64,000 bases of DNA from Tubulanus polymorphus (lineage: Eukaryota > Nemertea > Palaeonemertea > Tubulaniformes > Tubulanidae), in contig NC_134026.1 of assembly GCF_964204645.1 (NCBI RefSeq), positions 12,612,450 to 12,676,449 on the forward strand. Reading direction: 5' to 3'. Positions 21,553 through 32,689 of the stretch are shown one piece after another. Position 1 is the stretch's first letter. Every line of letters starts with the position of its first letter. The notes under the pieces are model-generated. The model saw only the letters and a list, made by a program, of their open reading frames with translations. It had not been told where the DNA came from and made no database searches. The translations under genes and the position numbers were made by a program.

Positions 21553-21908
21553 ATATAACTGTTGGACCGAGTATATGTTTTGGATTTGATTTTAAACGTG
21601 AGAAAGAAATGAAATTTAACATTAATGATGTAATAACACATATCAAAAATATTACATTTTCTAATGAAACAACATTTGAGTATGAAACTACAATAGATAA
21701 AGAAACTTTAAATGTAGAAAAGATTACTTATTTAATTAGAGGATCTTTAAGATTTTATGAATTAGATGAAGATTTTATCATCGATGATATTAAAAAAATA
21801 ATAATTGAAATATATACAAATGAAACTAGTAATGAAATAAATGTTGAAATAATTATAACTAAGATAACTAAATATTTTGAAGATAGTAATTTTTTGATAA
21901 ATAAATGA
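21549..21908 (+). CDS. Hypothetical Polinton protein
   Basis: 119 residues, acidic, rich in isoleucine, with alternating hydrophobic and charged segments (ITYLIRGSLRFYELDEDF). No membrane segment or known motif is recognised. The start overlaps the previous stop as ATGA within TATATAAATGA, and its own stop overlaps the next start the same way, so it is part of a tightly packed set. The 5' region is in the structural-gene cluster, which makes a virion role plausible but unproven. Confidence 0.5.
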   Translation: MNITVGPSICFGFDFKREKEMKFNINDVITHIKNITFSNETTFEYETTIDKETLNVEKITYLIRGSLRFYELDEDFIIDDIKKIIIEIYTNETSNEINVEIIITKITKYFEDSNFLINK

Positions 21909-22126
21909 GTGATAATAAGTGGATAATAACTGGATCATATAATGGAGCATTACTATCAGTTGGAACTGTTGGTTATTCAATGATATTAAAAAAAGTATTT
22001 AAAATGGGAAGTGTTAATGTTGATAGATTTGATATAAATGATATCTTAAAATTAACGTTAGCAGTTACTTTATCTAATTTAACTATTGATTATTTGGAAA
22101 AACAAAAATATATTCCTCCCATATAA
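21905..22126 (+). CDS. Small membrane protein
   Basis: 73 residues with two hydrophobic stretches (about 12-28, GALLSVGTVGYSMIL; about 47-61, KLTLAVTLSNLTID) and a charged C-terminal end, YLEKQKYIPPI. Start in GATAAATAAATGAGTG. Short two-segment membrane proteins of this kind commonly sit beside capsid genes in Polinton-like elements. Function unknown. Confidence 0.55.
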   Translation: MSDNKWIITGSYNGALLSVGTVGYSMILKKVFKMGSVNVDRFDINDILKLTLAVTLSNLTIDYLEKQKYIPPI

Positions 22127-22131
22127 ATGCA

Positions 22132-22153
22132 TAATTTTTTTGCTAAATAAATG
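22132..22153 (+). promoter_or_regulatory. T-run/TAAATG start-site motif
   Basis: TTTTTTTT at 22134-22141, nine bases (GCTAAATAA), then ATG at 22151. Matches the other five T-run motifs in this element in spacing. Confidence 0.6.
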
Positions 22154-22573
22154 GCTTCTGCAATTATAACTATTATAGGATCGGCAATTGTTAACGCTTT
22201 AGCATTTACTGGTGGTGGTTATTTATTTAAACATATTGATAAAAATAGTTCATTAGGAGAACAAAGAAGACATAACTTAGCGTTAGAGAAATATAATAAA
22301 GCTGCAGAAGAATATAGAGAAAAGAGGCAAAACTATATGGATTATATTAACAAAGAATTATATGATCAGAAGATTTCACATAGAGATTTTCAATCAGTTG
22401 ATGATGCAATGAGTTTATATAACGCGGTAACCAATAAAGAAAAATTACATCTATACAAACCTAAATTATCAGATTATTATACCCCGAGTAAAGAACAACA
22501 GAAATATGAAATAATTTGGATTTTAGGTGGAACAGTTATTGTTATATTTGTTCCTTATAAGTTTACTAATTAG
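22151..22573 (+). CDS. Conserved Polinton/adintovirus membrane protein
   Basis: 140 residues. A hydrophobic N-terminus (about 2-24, AIITIIGSAIVNALAFTGGG) is followed by a charged helical region (EKYNKAAEEYREKRQNY), a LSDYYTPSKEQQKYE block and a C-terminal hydrophobic segment (about 121-137). This arrangement, with the NALAF and L-D-YTPS words, recurs in animal Polinton-like elements. Probably a virion membrane or membrane-active protein; the exact role is not known. It starts at a T-run/TAAATG motif. Confidence 0.65.
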   Translation: MASAIITIIGSAIVNALAFTGGGYLFKHIDKNSSLGEQRRHNLALEKYNKAAEEYREKRQNYMDYINKELYDQKISHRDFQSVDDAMSLYNAVTNKEKLHLYKPKLSDYYTPSKEQQKYEIIWILGGTVIVIFVPYKFTN

Positions 22574-22574
22574 T

Positions 22575-22595
22575 AATTTTTTTGTTAAATAAATG
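22575..22595 (+). promoter_or_regulatory. T-run/TAAATG start-site motif
   Basis: TAATTTTTTT ending at 22583, nine bases (GTTAAATAA), then ATG at 22593. Confidence 0.6.
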
Positions 22596-23030
22596 GAAGA
22601 TAAAGTTGATGATAATATTGATATCATTCCTCATGATATAAATAAAACTAAATTAAAAATATATTTAGAAAAACAAATATTAGAATTTGAAAGTGACTTG
22701 AAAGTTAAAAAGAAAAAATATCTAAAAAGTAAAATTATATATTATTTGATTATAAGTGGTTCGGTTACAATTAGTTCTGTAATAACATTTCTAGCAATAT
22801 TCAGTCCATTAAGACCTTTAGCTATATCAATTGGTGTGTTAGGATTAAGTTCAAGTGTTTTAACCGGTATAAGTTCAAAATTAAATATAAAAAGTAATAA
22901 AGAAAAAATTAAAACTAATATAAAAGAAATTAATAAATTAAAGAATACACTAGATTATATAATAAGTTTAAATGGTCATATAACAGTTGAAGAACAAGAT
23001 AAATTATTAAAAGAATTAATAAATTATTAA
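22593..23030 (+). CDS. Two-pass membrane protein with coiled ends
   Basis: 145 residues. A charged N-terminal helix (LEKQILEFESDLKVKKKK) leads to two hydrophobic segments at about 48-70 and 73-94, separated by SPLRP. A lysine-rich helical tail follows (KEKIKTNIKEINKLKNTLD). No family name is recognised. It lies in a run of membrane-protein genes and has its own T-run start motif, suggesting co-expression with capsid genes. Confidence 0.6.
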   Translation: MEDKVDDNIDIIPHDINKTKLKIYLEKQILEFESDLKVKKKKYLKSKIIYYLIISGSVTISSVITFLAIFSPLRPLAISIGVLGLSSSVLTGISSKLNIKSNKEKIKTNIKEINKLKNTLDYIISLNGHITVEEQDKLLKELINY

Positions 23031-23049
23031 TTTTTTTATTAAATAAATG
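23029..23049 (+). promoter_or_regulatory. T-run/TAAATG start-site motif
   Basis: TTTTTTT at 23031-23037, nine bases (ATTAAATAA), then ATG at 23047. Confidence 0.6.
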
Positions 23050-24424
23050 GTAGATAGTTTTCCAAAAGCTTTCCAATATAATAAATCAATTAAATATAAT
23101 ATTCCAGCAATAGATTTTAATAAAGATATTACATATAGAAATGAAGTTTTAGATTCATTAACTAATTTAGAAATATATGTTACTGAAACTAATAATTTTA
23201 ATGCAAAGATGGAAAATATATTTCATGTATATTTAATTTCATTAAAAAATTGAAAGATGAAAAACAATGGTTATTAAAATCTAATATGAAGTATTGGCAG
23301 AACCAATTAAATTTTGCTGTTTATTGTGCAACAACAGGTTGTGGAATTAGTTGGAATGATCATTTGAATAATTCTAAATATAAATTAATTCAAAGTTTAT
23401 TTAGATTTCATACATACTTTCAAATCAGAATAATATTAAATGAATTAGAGTGCGCTTTACCAGGATCTTGGTATTTTAAAGAATTAGATAATAATATTAA
23501 TTTATCAAAGTTTTATAAAATTTGTAATGAATTTAATATAGATATAAATAATTCTGATTTTAGAACAAAAATTGGAACAATAAGATCACTTCCTTGCCCT
23601 AAAAAGATTGCAGAATATTGTGCACTTCCCATACCATCTAATAGTTTTTATAATATCTATAATAATAAATTAGGTTATGGTAAAATAGAAACAAAGGATT
23701 TAGAAACATTAAATTTCAATAAATTACCGAAATTTTATGATCATTTAAAACAAGAAAACAATAATGGTTGGGTTTATTTCATTTTAGAAAATAATGAAGG
23801 TTTTACAAAATCAGGTATACAAAGAATAAATCAATCTATTAGAACTTATTTGATATGTATTCTAGGATCACAAGTTGAAACAAGATCACCGATAATTGGA
23901 AATTTGAATACATCATTCGATACACAAAAACAATTTAAAGTTTTATTTGAAGATTCCATACATAATGATAAAAATAGATCGATTCCAGAAAACATTGTAA
24001 GATATCAAAATTATTTAGATAAATCACATATTAGATTAAATTATTGTATAGGCCCTAATCTATTAATTATTTCTAATGATTTAGTATTAAAGATGGGAAA
24101 TATAATTGGTTACAATAATCTAATTAAAACTGCAACAATAAATAATTCATTTGGATTAAATGATATAAATAAAAAGATTATAACTGCTCCAAAATTAATG
24201 GAAGGAGAAAAAAATAAAAAACATATTCAATCAACAGAAACTAAAACTAAGAATAATAAATTAAATAATGATTCTAAAATAAAAGATTATAATACTACAG
24301 AAAATATTAAAACTGATAATATTCAACATGATATAATTAAAACTGATAATGACAATAAATTACATGAAAATACTAAATTAGCTTTAACTTGTATAGGAAT
24401 TGTTAAAGGAGGAATATTATATTT
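23047..24424 (+). pseudogene. Conserved Polinton structural-region protein, frameshifted and cut by an insertion
   Basis: Two frames (23047-23253 and 23250 onward) join at a six-A run (TTAAAAAATTGA, about 23242-23252) with a one-base offset. The larger part contains LKSNMKYWQNQLNFAVYCAT and an SWNDHL word, a recurring signature in animal Polinton-like elements. A low-complexity lysine/asparagine/threonine tail and a final hydrophobic run (LALTCIGIVKGGILYLG) follow. The frame is then cut at 24424 by the Helentron-like composite, which adds a few foreign codons. Only the extreme C-terminus seems lost. Probably a virion protein; exact function unknown. Confidence 0.65.
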
Positions 24425-25440
24425 AGGGTTTTCTGTTATTTCACAGAAAACCCTATTGATATCCGCGTGATTATTATTATTATTATTTTCTTCCAAAGCT
24501 CTGTCGAGCCGTAAACATCGACGAATCGACGTGTGTTAGTACATCGTCGTTCCGGGGATCAGCTGCGAGTTTCTCCTCATCATGAGAATCAAATCGAGTA
24601 GAAATTAATTTATTACTACTAGTGATTTGGCTGCGGGTTTCAAGGAGTTAGTTTAACAATACCTATTTTTCTTTACCGAATTAACCGTGTATTTACTAAG
24701 ATATATCTTTAGTGTACCGGGGAATCGTAGGCCTAAACCAAACACGCCGAAGAGATATAGCGGAGAAAAGCTGTTATGTCGACGAGGTATCAAAATAAAA
24801 TATATATTACTTTATTCGACCGCGGGCTACAAACTCTATACCAATACCATCAATACTCTATATTTCCTACAGTACATACCGATCATTGTCAAATGCAGAA
24901 GGTATTTACTAAAAACAAGTATATAACACACTCCTTTCCGTATGCTGGACTCACACTTGACATTCGGAGTAAGCGTTCGCTGTGGGGGAAAGAAGATCGT
25001 TCGCTGTGTCGCTTGAAGTGTTTATCGAGTTTTACGCGGCTTTAGGCCTACCGGTACTGAGCTATACTAAAACACAGTATAATTGTTGCCTTTATTAACG
25101 GACTCATTGGATTGAACTTCAAAACAAAATTTACGATATTTAGGTGGGTTGTTATTCAATAGGCCTACGACCAATCTGTCCGGATGTTAGGCCTACGCAT
25201 ATACATAGGCCTACATAGGCTAGTAGCCACTTCTAGGTTAAGCGTTCGCTGTGGGGGAAAGGAGATCGTTCGCTGTGTCGCTTGAAGTGTTTATCGAGTT
25301 TTACGCGACCTTAAGGCTTTATAGTATGGATGCTGATAAGGGCCATGCGTAAAAAAACACGTATATGCAAATGAGGGCGACATTATAACAAAACGACAAA
25401 ACTAAAATAAGGCGACAAAACAATAATTTCGGTTTTGGCG

Positions 25441-27885
25441 CCCCCGACATATCATTATTTTGGTTTTATCGCCCGCGACAATTCATTATTTTGGTGTTGT
25501 CGCACGCGACAATTCATTATTTTGGTTTTATCGCCCGCGACAATTTTTTTTTGTCGCGGTTTTATAGCCTGCGACAATTCAATATTTTGGTTTTATCGCC
25601 AGTGACAATTCATTATTTTGGTTTTATCGCCCGCAACAATTCATTAGTTTGGTTTTGTCGCCCGCGACAATTCAATATTTTGGTTTTGTCGCCCGGGACA
25701 ATTCATTATTTTGGTTTTATCGCCCGCGACAATTCATTATTTTGGTTTTATCGCCCGCGACAGTTCATTATTTTGGTTTTGTAGCACGCGACAATTCATT
25801 ATTTTGGTTTTATCGCCTGCGACAATTTTTTTTTTTGTCGCGGTTTTATCGCCTACGACACTTCAATATTTTGGTTTTATCGCCTGCGACAATTCAATAT
25901 TTTGGTTTTATCACCAGCGACAATTCATTATTTTGGTTTTATCGCCCGCGACAATACATTATTTTGGTTTTGTCGCCCGCGACAATTCATTATTTTGGTT
26001 TTATCGCCCGCGACAATTCATTATTTTGGTGTTGTCGCACGCGACAATTCATTATTTTTGTTTTATCGCCCTCGACAATTTTTTTTTTGTTGCGGTTTTA
26101 TAGCCTGCGACAATTCAATATTTTGGTTTTATCGCCAGTGACAATTCATTATTTTGGTTTTATCGCCCGCAACAATTCATTAGTTTGGTTTTGTCGCCCG
26201 CAACAATTCAATATTTTGGTTTTGTCGCCCGGGACAATTCATTATTTTGGTTTTATCGCCCGCGACAATTCATTATTTTGGTTTTATCGCCCGCGACAGT
26301 TCATTATTTTGGTTTTGTAGCACGCGACAATTCATAATTTTGGTTTTATCGCCTGCGACAATTTTTTTTTTGTCGCGGTTTTATCGCCTACGATACTTCA
26401 ATATTTTGGTTTTATCGCCTGCGACAATTCAATATTTTGGTTTTATCACCAGCGACAATTCATTATTTTGGTTTTATCGCCCGCGACAATACATTATTTT
26501 GGTTTTGTCGCCCGCGACAATTCATTATTTAGGTTTTATCGCCCGCGACAATTCATTATTTTGGTTTTATCGCCTGCGACAATTTTTTTTAATGTCGCGG
26601 TTTTATCGCCTGCGACAATTCAATATTTTGGTTTTGTCCACGCAACAATTCAATATTTTGGTTTTATCGCCTGCGACAATTCAATATTTTGGTTTTATCG
26701 CCCGCAACAATTCATTAGTTTGGTTTTGTTGCCCGCGACAATTCATTATTTTGGTTTTATCGCCCGCGACAATTCATTATTTTGGTTTTATCGCCCGCGA
26801 CAATTCATTATTTTGGTTTTGTCGCACGCGACAATTCATTATTTTGGTTTTATCGCCCGCGACAATTCATTATTTAGGTTTTATCGTCCGCGACAATTCA
26901 ATATTTTGGTTTTATCACCAGCAACAATTCATTATTTTGGTTTTATCGCCCACGACAATTCATTATTTTGGTTTTATCGCCTGCGACAATTCATTAGTTT
27001 GGTTTTGTCGCCCGCGACAATTCAATATTTTGGTTTTGTCCACGCAACAATTCAATATTTTGGTTTTATCGCCTGCGACAATTCAATATTTTGGTTTTAT
27101 CGCCCGCAACAATTCATTAGTTTGGTTTTGTTGCCCGCGACAATTCATTATTTTGGTTTTATCGCCCGCGACAATTCATTATTTTGGTTTTATCGCCCGC
27201 GACAATTCATTATTTTGGTTTTGTCGCACGCGACAATTCATTATTTTGGTTTTATCGCCCGCGACAATTCATTATTTTGGTTTTATCGTCCGCGACAATT
27301 CAATATTTTGGTTTTATCACCAGCAACAATTCATTATTTTGGTTTTATCGCCCGCAACAATTCATTAGTTTGGTTTTGTCGCCCGCAACAATTCAATATT
27401 TTGGTTTTGTCGCCCGGGACAATTCATTATTTTGGTTTTATCGCCCGCGACAATTCATTATTTTGGTTTTATCGCCCGCGACAGTTCATTATTTTGGTTT
27501 TGTAGCACGCGACAATTCATTATTTTGGTTTTATCACCCGCGACAAGTCATTAGTTTGGTTTTGTCGCCCGCGACAATTCAATATTTTGGTTTTATCGCC
27601 TGCGACAATTCAATATTTTGGTTTTATCGCCAGCGACAATTCATTATTTTGGTTTTATCACCCGCGACAATTCATTAGTTTGGTTTTGTCGCCCGCGACA
27701 ATTCAATATTTTGGTTTTGTCGCCCGCGACAATTCAAGATTTTGGTTTTGTCGCCCGTGACAATTCATTTTTTTTTGGTTTTGTCGCCCGCGACAATTCA
27801 ATATTTTGGTTTTATCGCCAGCGACAAATGATTATTTTGGTTTTATCGCCCGCGACAATTAATTTTTTTGGTTTTGTCGCCCACT
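25441..27885 (+). repeat. 31-bp minisatellite array 1 (about 78 units)
   Basis: Unit GACAATTCATTATTTTGGTT followed by TTATCGCCCGC, 31 bp, with variants TTCAATATTTT, TTCATTAGTTT and GTCGCCCGC. Most units carry the dyad GTCGC/GCGAC split by two bases. Occasional CAATTTTTTTTTGTCGCGG interruptions recur at regular places, indicating higher-order repeats. All three plus-strand frames are open for hundreds of codons, because the unit lacks stops and its length is not a multiple of three. Those frames are not taken as genes. Confidence 0.9.
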
Positions 27886-27972
27886 TTGTTAGCTTTTGAA
27901 TAATTAGGCCAATTAATAACGTAATAAAGACTTATGCTTTCGCCTATTTTGAAGTCGATTAATCTGATATAG

Positions 27973-28357
27973 TACGGAAGCGATAAAGGGCCTCGAGTTG
28001 TGGCGTTCAAACTCGACAAGTCGCCATATTTATGTCGATATATCGCGTCAAGTCCACATGAATATGTCTACATATCGTGACGTTTTCACAACAAATTTCG
28101 CTTTTTGCTCATTTTCCACGGGACAAGCCGTCATTTGAAGACATGTCTAAGTGTAAGATGAGGACGCTAGTAATATGACGACTGAGTTTCAAGTCGTCAT
28201 GAATATGTCGACTTGTCGTGAGGAAAATGGTCGAGGAAACGAAATATGTCGTCAAAACGTCACGATATATCGACTTGACGCGATATATCGCGGTATGTCG
28301 ACATAAATATGGCGACTATTCGAGTTGGAACGTGACATCTTGAGCCCCCTTATCGCT
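27973..28357. repeat. Fold-back element with GGAAGCGATAA ends, copy 1
   Basis: Begins TACGGAAGCGATAAAGGGCC and ends with the inverse, CCCCCTTATCGCTT, cut before the final CCGTA. Arms contain CTCGACAAGTCGCC, CGATATATCGCG and TCGACAT words, many self-palindromic. Copies: 31554-31945, 32005-32420 and a half copy from 32464. Confidence 0.75.
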
Positions 28358-28827
28358 TTTATTTAGGGTTTTCTGTTATTTCACAGAAAACCCTATTGAT
28401 ATCCGCGTGATTATTATTATTATTATTTTCTTCCAAAGCTCTGTCGAGCCGTAAACATCGACGAATCGACGTGTGTTAGTACATCGTCGTTCCGGGGATC
28501 AGCTGCGAGTTTCTCCTCATCATGAGAATCAAATCGAGTAGAAATTAATTTATTACTACTAGTGATTTGGCTGCGGGTTTCAAGGAGTTAGTTTAACAAT
28601 ACCTATTTTTCTTTACCGAATTAACCGTGTATTTACTAAGATATATCTTTAGTGTACCGGGGAATCGTAGGCCTAATCCAAACACGCCGAAGAGATATAG
28701 CGGAGAAAAGCTGTTATGTCGACGAGGTATCAAAATAAAATATATATTACTTTATTCGACCGCGGGCTACAAACTCTATACCAATACCATCAATACTCTA
28801 TATTTCCTACAGTACATACCGATCATT

Positions 28828-29452
28828 GGCGCTATTGCACTTTCGTACCCCCCTCCCAAAAATTTTTATTTCAGCATATTTATTATCAGGGAGGTCTGTA
28901 GAGTCAAAATAAATTACTTTTGACAAAAAAAAATAATTTTTTCCAAGCCAAAATTCTGATAATTTGGGGCCGATTTCCTCGATTCAAACCGACGGGTCGG
29001 CCATGTTTCCGCACTAATTACCACCTAAAAACATCTGAATAAATATATCTCAATAAATGGAATTGAATTGAATTGACATAATTTCGTTTTTGGGTACATA
29101 ACTTTTCTTCATCAGGACATCTTTAAATCAATAGCTAAGTATGAAAATAATGCAATCATACGCGTTATTTTCAGAGATGGTTATGTTTGAAAACATGGTT
29201 TTTGCAAAGTTTTTATGTCATGACATTTCAGTGGAGGGTTAGCAACTTTGATTGACATCCAATATGGCGTTGTTGACGTCGCGAATCGGCGAATTTAAAC
29301 GCGATTTAGGGCCCAAAATAACAAAATTTTAACCTACAAAAATTAAGTTTTTTGGGTCAAAAGTTACTGATTTTGAATCTCTAGACCTCCCTGATAATAA
29401 ATATGCTGAAATAAAAATTTTTGGGAGGGGGGTACGAAAGTGCAATAGCGCC
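28828..29452. mobile_element. 625-bp non-autonomous DNA transposon with 8-bp target duplication
   Basis: Inverted ends GGCGCTATTGCACTTTCGTA and inverse TACGAAAGTGCAATAGCGCC extend inward for 70 bp or more. CGATCATT flanks both sides (28820-28827 and 29453-29460). The tandem sister unit has the unfilled site ACCGATCATTGTC near 24880, proving both insertion and duplication. An 8-bp duplication points to hAT, P or a similar superfamily; the ends are not typical hAT, so the class is open. No coding capacity. Confidence 0.9.
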
Positions 29453-29784
29453 CGATCATTGTCAAATGCAGAAGGTATTTACTAAAAACAAGTATATAAC
29501 ACACTCCTTTCCGTATGCTGGACTCACACTTGACATTCGGAGTAAGCGTTCGCTGTGGGGGAAAGAAGATCGTTCGCTGTGTCGCTTGAAGTGTTTATCG
29601 AGTTTTACGCGGCTTTAGGCCTACCGGTACTGAGCTATACTAAAACACAGTATAATTGTTGCCTTTATTAACGGACTCATTGGATTGAACTTCAAAACAA
29701 AATTTACGATATTTAGGTGGGTTGTTATTCAATAGGCCTACGACCAATCTGTCCGGATGTTAGGCCTACGCATATACATAGGCC

Positions 29785-31465
29785 AATTCAATATTTTGGT
29801 TTTATCGCCAGTAATTCATTATTTTGGTTTTATCGCCTACGACACTTCAATATTTTGGTTTTATCGCCTGCGACAATTCAATATTTTGGTTTTATCACCA
29901 GCGACAATTCATTATTTTGGTTTTATCGCCCGCGACAATACATTATTTTGGTTTTGTCGCCCGCGACAATTCATTATTCTGGTTTTATCGCCCGCGACAA
30001 TTCATTATTTTGGTGTTGTCGCACGCGACAATTCATTATTTTGGTTTTATCGCCCTCGACAATTTTTTTTTTGTCGCGGTTTTATAGCCTGCGACAATTC
30101 AATATTTTGGTTTTATCGCCAGTGACAATTCATTATTTTGGTTTTATCGCCCGCAACAATTCATTAGTTTGGTTTTGTCGCCCGCAACAATTCAATATTT
30201 TGGTTTTGTCGCCCGGGACAATTCATTATTTTGGTTTTATCGCCCGCGACAATTCATTATTTTGGTTTTATCGCCCGCGACAGTTCATTATTTTGGTTTT
30301 GTAGCACGCGACAATTCATTATTTTGGTTTTATCGCCTGCGACAATTTTTTTTTTGTCGCGGTTTTAACGCCTACGACACTTCAATATTTTGGTTTTATC
30401 GCCTGCGACAATTCAATATTTTGGTTTTATCACCAGCGACAATTCATTATTTTGGTTTTATCGCCCACGACAATACATTATTTTGGTTTTGTCGCCCGCG
30501 ACAATTCATTATTTAGGTTTTATCGCCAGCGACAATTCATTATTTTTGTTTTATCGCCTGCGACAATTTTTTTTTATGTCGCGGTTTTATCGCCTGCGAC
30601 AATTCAATATTTTGGTTTTGTCCACGCAACAATTCAATATTTTGGTTTTATCGCCTGCGACAATTCTATATTTTGGTTTTATCGCCCGCAACAATTCATT
30701 AGTTTGGTTTTGTTGCCCGTGACAATTCATTATTTTGGTTTTATCGCCCGCGACAATTCATTATTTTGGTTTTATCGCCCGCGACAATTCATTATTTTGG
30801 TTTTGTCGCACGCGACAATTCATTATTTTGGTTTTATCGCCCGCGACAATTCATTATTTTGGTTTTATCGTCCGCGACAATTCAATATTTTGGTTTTATC
30901 ACCAGCAACAATTCATTATTTTGGTTTTATCGCCCACGACAATTCATTATTTTGGTTTTATCGCCTGCGACAATTCATTAGTTTGGTTTTGTCGCCCGCG
31001 ACAATCCAATATTTTGGTTTTGTCCACGCAACAATTCAATATTTTGGTTTTATCGCCTGCGACAATTCAATATTTTGGTTTTATCGCCAGCGACAATTCA
31101 TTATTTTGGTTTTATCACCCGCGACAATTCATTAGCTTGGTTTTGTCGCCCGCGACAATTCAATATTTTGGTTTTATCGCCTGCGACAATTCAATATTTT
31201 GGTTTTATCGCCAGCGACAATTCATTATTTTGGTTTTATCACCCGCGACAATTCATTAGTTTGGTTTTGTCGCCCGCGACAATTCAATATTTTGGTTTTG
31301 TCGCCCGCGACAAATCAAGATTTTGGTTTTATCGCCCGTGACAATTCATTTTTTTTTGGTTTTGTCGCCCGCGACAATTCAATATTTTGGTTTTATCGCC
31401 AGCGACAAATGATTATTTTGGTTTTATCGCCCGCGACAATTAATTTTTTTGGTTTTGTCGCCCAC
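29785..31465 (+). repeat. 31-bp minisatellite array 2 (about 54 units)
   Basis: Same unit and variant order as array 1, but shorter. Long stretches are in the same order as array 1, so it arose by duplication followed by internal deletion. Open frames in it are artefacts. Confidence 0.9.
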
Positions 31466-31553
31466 TTTGTTAGCTTTTGAATAATTAGGCCAATTAATAA
31501 CGTAATAAAGACTTATGCTTTCGCCTATTTTGAAGTCGATTAATCTGATATAG

Positions 31554-31945
31554 TACGGAAGCGATAAAGGGCCTCGAGTTGTGGCGTTCAAACTCGACAA
31601 GTCGCCATATTTATGTCGATATATCGCGTCAAGTCCACATGAATATGTCTACATATCGTGACGTTTTCACAACAAATTTCGCTTTTTTGCTCATTTTCCA
31701 CGGGACAAGCCGTCATTTGAAGACATGTCTAAGTGTAAGATGAGGACGCTAGTAATATGACGACTGAGTTTCAAGTCGTCATGAATATGTCGACTTGTCG
31801 CGAGGAAAATGGTCGAGGAAACGAAATATGTCGTCAAAACGTCACGATATATCGACTTGACGCGATATATCGCGGTATGTCGACATAAATATGGCGACTA
31901 TTCGAGTTGGAACGTGACATCTCGAGCCCCCTTATCGCTTCCGTA
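31554..31945. repeat. Fold-back element, copy 2
   Basis: Full copy: TACGGAAGCGATAAAGGGCC at the left, CCCCCTTATCGCTTCCGTA at the right. Confidence 0.75.
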
Positions 31946-32004
31946 GATAATGTGTCGAATATTAAGGTCATTTTGGCAGATTCTTTTTTTTTTTAAGTGA
32001 TATT

Positions 32005-32420
32005 TACGGAAGCGATAAGGGGCCTCGAGATGTCGCGTTCCAACTCGACAAGTCGTCATATTTATGTCGATATATCGTGATATATTGCGTCAAGTCGACA
32101 TGAATATGTCGACATACCGTGACGTTTTGACGACATATTTCGTTTTCGCGACCATTTTCCTCGCGACAAGTCGACATATTCACGACGACTTGAAACCCAG
32201 TCGCCATATTAGTGGCGTCCTCATCTTACATTTAGACGTGTCTTCAAATGACGGCTTGTCCCGTGGAAAATGGGCGAAAAAGCGAAATTTGTCGTGAAAA
32301 CGTCACGATATGTCGACATATTCATGTCGACTTGACGCGATATATCGCGATATGTCGACATAAATATGGCGACTTGTCGAGTTGGAACGCGACATCTCGA
32401 GGCCCCTTATCGCTTCCGTA
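32005..32420. repeat. Fold-back element, copy 3
   Basis: TACGGAAGCGATAAGGGGCC at the left and GGCCCCTTATCGCTTCCGTA at the right. Long arms with GACAAGTCG and CGATATATCG words. A further half copy runs from 32464 to about 32640. Confidence 0.75.
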
Positions 32421-32689
32421 GATATTAAAGCGATCATTCAAGTGATCCTACTTAATGAAAGATCTACGGAAGCGATAAAGGGCCTCGAGTTGTCGCGTTC
32501 CAACTCGACAAGTCGCCATGTTTATGTCGATATATCGCGATATATCGCATCAAGTCAACATAAATATGTTGACGTATCGTGACGTTTTGACGACTTGAAA
32601 CTCAGTCGTCATATCACTGGCGTCCTGACCTTTCAGCAACGCCAGTCACATGGAGTCGTACGTGTTCTACTTTCTGCGATGCGAGAAAA

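Larger units (their letters stand above)
24425..28364 (+). repeat. First unit of a tandem duplication (3,940 bp)
   Basis: Starts with the AGGGTTTTCTG hairpin at 24425; the same start recurs at 28365. The first ~400 bp of both units agree almost base for base (for example an A/T difference near 24737 and 28677). Unit 2 (28365-31945) has a shorter minisatellite and a 625-bp insertion, lacks about 240 bp before its array, and has the complete fold-back end CTTCCGTAGATA, while unit 1 stops at TTATCGCTT. The duplication looks recent. Confidence 0.85.
28365..31945 (+). repeat. Second unit of the tandem duplication
   Basis: Homologous to 24425-28364 from the hairpin through the fold-back. It contains the 625-bp insertion at 28828-29452 and minisatellite array 2. 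It jumps from CATATACATAGGCC (29784) straight into the array, where unit 1 has about 240 further bases. Confidence 0.85.

Noticed and set aside
24687-25045. Overlapping frames repeated at 28627-28923 and 29421-29618
   Set aside because: Duplicated because the whole 3.9-kb unit is duplicated. Two overlapping frames on the same strand, no recognisable protein, and the inverted homologue near 5950-6150 is not open in the same way.
25491-27899. Very long plus-strand frames (up to about 370 codons) with repeated LSPATIHYFGFIARDNS-type peptides, and similar ones at 29717-31480 and 5600-4879
   Set aside because: They lie wholly in the 31-bp minisatellite. The unit has no stop codon on that strand and its length is not a multiple of three, so all three frames stay open at once. 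No start signal or non-repeat domain supports translation.
25441-31465. CRISPR-like array
   Set aside because: Repeats are contiguous 31-bp units without unique spacers, and the context is an animal genome.
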